Positions 4,032 through 6,350 of a stretch of 6,350 bases of DNA are shown piece by piece (positions within the stretch are counted from its first letter, which is position 1; the number at the start of each line of letters is the position of its first letter). Origin of the DNA: an uncultured Enterobacter sp. (GTDB lineage: Bacteria > Pseudomonadota > Gammaproteobacteria > Enterobacterales > Enterobacteriaceae); contig CAMKZP010000229.1 in the NCBI GenBank assembly GCA_946477805.1, positions 1-6,350 on the forward strand. Direction: 5' to 3'. Position numbers and translations under genes: made by a program. The notes under the pieces were generated by a model, which made no database searches, had not been told where the DNA came from, and was given only the letters and a program-made list of their open reading frames with translations.

Positions 4032-4706
4032 ATGAAACACATTTTTCTGCTGTTATTACTTTTTACCTCTCTTGCCCGTGCCGATGAGATTGGCAGCCAG
4101 TATAAAGAACAGGCGGAAGCTGGCGATGCGCGAGCCCAGTACTACCTTGCCGATACCTACTTCAGCTCTGGTGACAGCAAGCAGGCCGCACTGTGGGCAG
4201 AGAAAGCGGCAAAGGGCGGTGATGTCGACGCCATGGGGTTGCTTTCGCAGATCCTCTTTACTCAGGGAGACTATCTCCAGGCAAAGGCGCTGGCGCAGCA
4301 GGCAACGATAGCCGGCAGCAAGCGGGGGGCGATCATGCTGGCACGCGTGCTGGTGAATACGCAGGCGGGCAAGACCGACTATCCGCAGGCCATTAAACTG
4401 CTGCAAACGGCCACCGGGGACAGTGACAGCGACTCCGCCGTTGACGCACAGCTTCTGCTGGGGCTGATTTATGCCAACGGCATTGACGTCGCCCAGGACG
4501 ATGCTCAGGCAGCAGCGTGGTTCAAACGCAGCTCGTTGCTTTCACGCACGGGCTATGCGGAATACTGGGCAGGTATGCTCTTCAAGCAGGGTGAGAAAGG
4601 CTTTATCGCGCCAAATAAACAGAAAGCGCTGTACTGGTTAAACCTGAGCTGTACCGAAGGGTTTGATACGGGGTGTGAAGAGTTTGAGGCGTTAAGCGGC
4701 GAGTAA
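4032..4706 (+). CDS. yjcO: YjcO, periplasmic Sel1-repeat protein
   Basis: A 224-aa orthologue of E. coli YjcO, whose function is unknown. Residues 1-17 are a Sec signal peptide (MKH, poly-Leu core, ARA cleavage site), so the protein should be periplasmic. The mature part is a chain of Sel1-like (TPR-related) alpha-helical repeats, roughly at residues 27-61, 64-94, 97-127, 137-170 and 173-209. They carry the typical A..GD..A...LA and A..W...A patterns. Such repeats usually build protein-binding solenoids. The only two cysteines of the mature protein are Cys207 and Cys215 in the conserved tail LNLSCTEGFDTGCEEFE, so a disulfide is possible. The Shine-Dalgarno is weak (AAGAA about 4 nt before the ATG), but the signal peptide fixes the start. 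It is convergent with gltP across a REP pair. Confidence 0.94.
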   Translation: MKHIFLLLLLFTSLARADEIGSQYKEQAEAGDARAQYYLADTYFSSGDSKQAALWAEKAAKGGDVDAMGLLSQILFTQGDYLQAKALAQQATIAGSKRGAIMLARVLVNTQAGKTDYPQAIKLLQTATGDSDSDSAVDAQLLLGLIYANGIDVAQDDAQAAAWFKRSSLLSRTGYAEYWAGMLFKQGEKGFIAPNKQKALYWLNLSCTEGFDTGCEEFEALSGE

Positions 4707-4712
4707 ACCATT

Positions 4713-4780
4713 GCCCGGTGGCGCTGCGCTTACCGGGCCGATGATTTTGTACGCCGGGTAAGGCGAAGCCGCCACCCGGC
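4713..4780. repeat. REP/BIME: two inverted REP units between yjcO and gltP
   Basis: Unit 1 (4713-4738) starts GCCCGGTGGCGCTGCGCTTA and folds with GCCCGGT against ACCGGGC. Unit 2 (4753-4780) starts GCCGGGTAAGGCGAAGCC and ends GCCACCCGGC. They are in opposite orientation, 14 bp apart, and are variants of enterobacterial REP/PU palindromes (GCTGCGCTTA and TAAGGCGAAGC cores). The BIME lies between the 3' ends of convergent genes, its usual place, and may stabilise or terminate both messages. No other terminator is seen for either gene. Confidence 0.9.
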
Positions 4781-4788
4781 TATTGACA

Positions 4789-6102
4789 TTACTGGTCTGC
4801 GGTCTTATCAAAACGACCCAGCACCTCGCGTTCATACGCCAGCGCTTTTTTACGGTCGAATTTGTGTTCCCACTTGGCGATAACCAGCACCGCCAGGGCG
4901 TTACCCACCACGTTCAATGCGGTTCGCGCCATATCGAGAATACGATCCACACCGGCGATAAACGCCAGGCCTTCCAGCGGAATACCGACGCTGCCGAGCG
5001 TCGCCAGCAGCACCACGAAGGAGACGCCAGGTACGCCAGCGATGCCTTTCGAGGTCACCATCAGGGTCAGCACCAGAACGATTTCCTGCCACAGCGACAG
5101 ATCAATACCGTACAGCTGCGCGATAAAGATCGCCGCAATACTCTGATACAGCGTCGAGCCATCGAGGTTAAAGGAGTAGCCGGTTGGCACCACAAAGCTG
5201 GTGATCGACGCCGGTGCGCCATAGGCTTCCATCTTCTCAATAATGCGCGGCAGCACGCTCTCGGAGCTTGCCGTGGAGTAGGCCAGAATCAGCTCATCTT
5301 TGAGGATGCGGATCAGGATCCAGATGCTCAGCCCGCACAGGCGCGCCACGATGCCCAGCACCACCAGCGCGAAGAACAGGATCGCGAAGTGCACCAGGAT
5401 CACCAGCTTCGCCAGCGGCCAGAGTGAGGCAAAGCCGAAGTTCGCCACGGTCACCGCAATCAGCGCAAATACACCGACCGGCGCGTAGCGCATCACCATG
5501 TGGGTCACTTTGAACATGGTTTCGGAGATAGAGCGGAACACGGTCACCAGCGGTTCACGGTGCGTTGCCGGCAGGGAGGAGAGCCCCAGACCAAACAGGA
5601 CCGAGAAGAAGATGATCGGCAGCATCTCGCCTTTTGCCATCGACGCCACGATATTGGTCGGCACCAGCGAAAGGATTGTGCCCATCAGGCCATGCGCATG
5701 GCTCTGCACATCGGCGGTTGTGCTTTGGTATTTCGAAATATCCACCGTCGCCAGCTGCGACATATCAATCCCGGAGCCTGGCTGGAACACATTCGCCAGA
5801 GTGATGCCGAGAATGATCGCAATCGTGGTGATCACTTCGAAATAGATAATGGTTTTTGCGCCAATGCGGCCCAGCTGCTTCGCATCACCGACGCCCGCGA
5901 TACCGACCACCAGCGTCGAAATCACAATCGGCACCACAATCATCTTGATCAGATGAATAAAGATATCGCCTGCCGGAGAGAGCAGGTTCGCAATCAGCCA
6001 CTCGCGGCTGTCGCTATGATAGTGGAGGTAACTGCCCAGCAAAATGCCCAAAATAAGGGCTATTAAGATTTGCCAGGCCAGGCTCACTTTAACGTTTTTC
6101 AT
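4789..6102 (-). CDS. gltP: GltP, proton/glutamate-aspartate symporter
   Basis: An inner-membrane secondary transporter of the dicarboxylate/amino acid:cation symporter (DAACS/SLC1) family that takes up glutamate and aspartate with protons. The 437 aa equal the E. coli length and are highly similar throughout. Multiple transmembrane helices are evident. The family's binding elements are visible: serine-rich hairpin STASSES (276-282), NLDGS at 312-316 (the NMDGT-type motif), SKGIAGVPG at 351-359 in the second re-entrant loop, and D386-R387, D390, R393 and N397 in helix 8, where acidic substrate is bound. I chose the ATG at 6102-6100, giving MKNVKVSLAW as in E. coli, because GAGGAAG lies about 9 nt upstream. 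An in-frame ATG six codons earlier (6120-6118) overlaps that ribosome site and is less likely. It appears to be a single-gene unit ending in the BIME. Confidence 0.97.
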   Translation of the reverse strand: MKNVKVSLAWQILIALILGILLGSYLHYHSDSREWLIANLLSPAGDIFIHLIKMIVVPIVISTLVVGIAGVGDAKQLGRIGAKTIIYFEVITTIAIILGITLANVFQPGSGIDMSQLATVDISKYQSTTADVQSHAHGLMGTILSLVPTNIVASMAKGEMLPIIFFSVLFGLGLSSLPATHREPLVTVFRSISETMFKVTHMVMRYAPVGVFALIAVTVANFGFASLWPLAKLVILVHFAILFFALVVLGIVARLCGLSIWILIRILKDELILAYSTASSESVLPRIIEKMEAYGAPASITSFVVPTGYSFNLDGSTLYQSIAAIFIAQLYGIDLSLWQEIVLVLTLMVTSKGIAGVPGVSFVVLLATLGSVGIPLEGLAFIAGVDRILDMARTALNVVGNALAVLVIAKWEHKFDRKKALAYEREVLGRFDKTADQ

Positions 6103-6350
6103 AGAAACTGACTTCCTCAATGAAGCGCCTTATTCACGCAAACTGCATGAATATGGGGACATACTGAAAGGGTATGAATTGTGTTGCGTTGGTTTATGGG
6201 ATTTTTTAACGCGGCGTATGAGTATCATTTGCACGGCATGCTGCGCAAGCCTTAAAGAACGAGGCATTTCACTACTAAAAGCGGCCAGGACGTGAATTTG
6301 TAATAATTCTTATAAATAACCTTTTGTTATAAAAACGCTTTTTTCCACAT
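6103..6350. other. Upstream region of gltP, no supported gene
   Basis: About 250 bp with no convincing coding sequence. On the minus strand TTGCGC (6248-6243) and GATACT (6226-6221), 16 bp apart, are a weak candidate gltP promoter. CATAC (6160-6164) and GTATG (6172-6176) form a small inverted repeat that could be a regulator site. The last 60 bp (6291-6350) are strongly AT-rich, with TATAAA at 6311 and 6328, and may belong to the promoter of the next gene to the right; in K-12 the acs/nrf region lies on this side of gltP. None of these is more than a candidate. Confidence 0.3.

Noticed and set aside
4783..6066. Plus-strand ORFs of 214 and 188 aa (4783-5427, 5500-6066)
   Set aside because: Antisense shadows of gltP; composition rich in His, Gln and Arg typical of reverse-strand reading of a GC-rich gene.
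6118..6120. Upstream in-frame ATG of gltP (443 aa)
   Set aside because: It overlaps the GAGGAAG ribosome site used by the ATG at 6102, and the shorter form matches the E. coli length.
6044..6295. 83-aa plus-strand ORF upstream of gltP
   Set aside because: Starts inside gltP on the opposite strand, has no good Shine-Dalgarno and no recognisable domain.
6329..6346. AAAAACGCTTTTTT as a terminator
   Set aside because: Stem is only A-T pairs with a 3-nt loop; too weak, and no gene ends nearby.

Overview
The window is chromosomal DNA of an enteric bacterium (Enterobacterales). Its proteins are close to the E. coli K-12 versions of PhnP, YjdP, FdhF, YjcO and GltP, but the gene order differs. In K-12 the mdt genes, the als genes and rpiB lie between fdhF and yjdP-phnP; here yjdP and fdhF are direct neighbours, which points to an Enterobacter-like genus rather than Escherichia (inference from gene order, not a species call). 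The left edge is not biological: bases 5-37 are an Illumina Nextera/Tn5 tagmentation adapter, so genomic sequence starts at about 38, inside phnP.

Layout: 38-727 (+) phnP, 5'-truncated, C-P lyase pathway; 728-1048 (-) yjdP, a small secreted charged coiled-coil protein whose stop codon abuts that of phnP; 1049-1288 regulatory region with hairpins near yjdP, a cluster of CGTCA/TGACG half-sites that looks like an FhlA activating site, and a sigma-54 -24/-12 promoter; 1289-3436 (+) fdhF, the selenocysteine formate dehydrogenase H, read through an in-frame TGA at codon 140 with a SECIS hairpin just after it, ending at a strong terminator (3459-3487).

3488-4031 would look empty to a gene caller but holds a complete-looking hok/sok type I toxin-antitoxin locus: hok promoter, mok-like leader ORF, 50-aa Hok toxin (3758-3910), an antisense Sok RNA with its own promoter and terminator hairpin on the minus strand, and a 3' segment (3958-3972) complementary to the mRNA 5' end, matching the fold-back inhibition element of plasmid R1 hok. 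This locus is the main discovery of the window.

4032-4706 (+) yjcO, a periplasmic Sel1-repeat protein; 4713-4780 a REP pair (BIME) between convergent genes; 4789-6102 (-) gltP, the proton/glutamate-aspartate symporter; 6103-6350 an AT-rich upstream region with no gene I can support.

Functionally these are separate units (phosphonate catabolism, formate hydrogenlyase, toxin-antitoxin, amino-acid uptake). Each sits in its own transcription unit as far as the promoters and terminators show.
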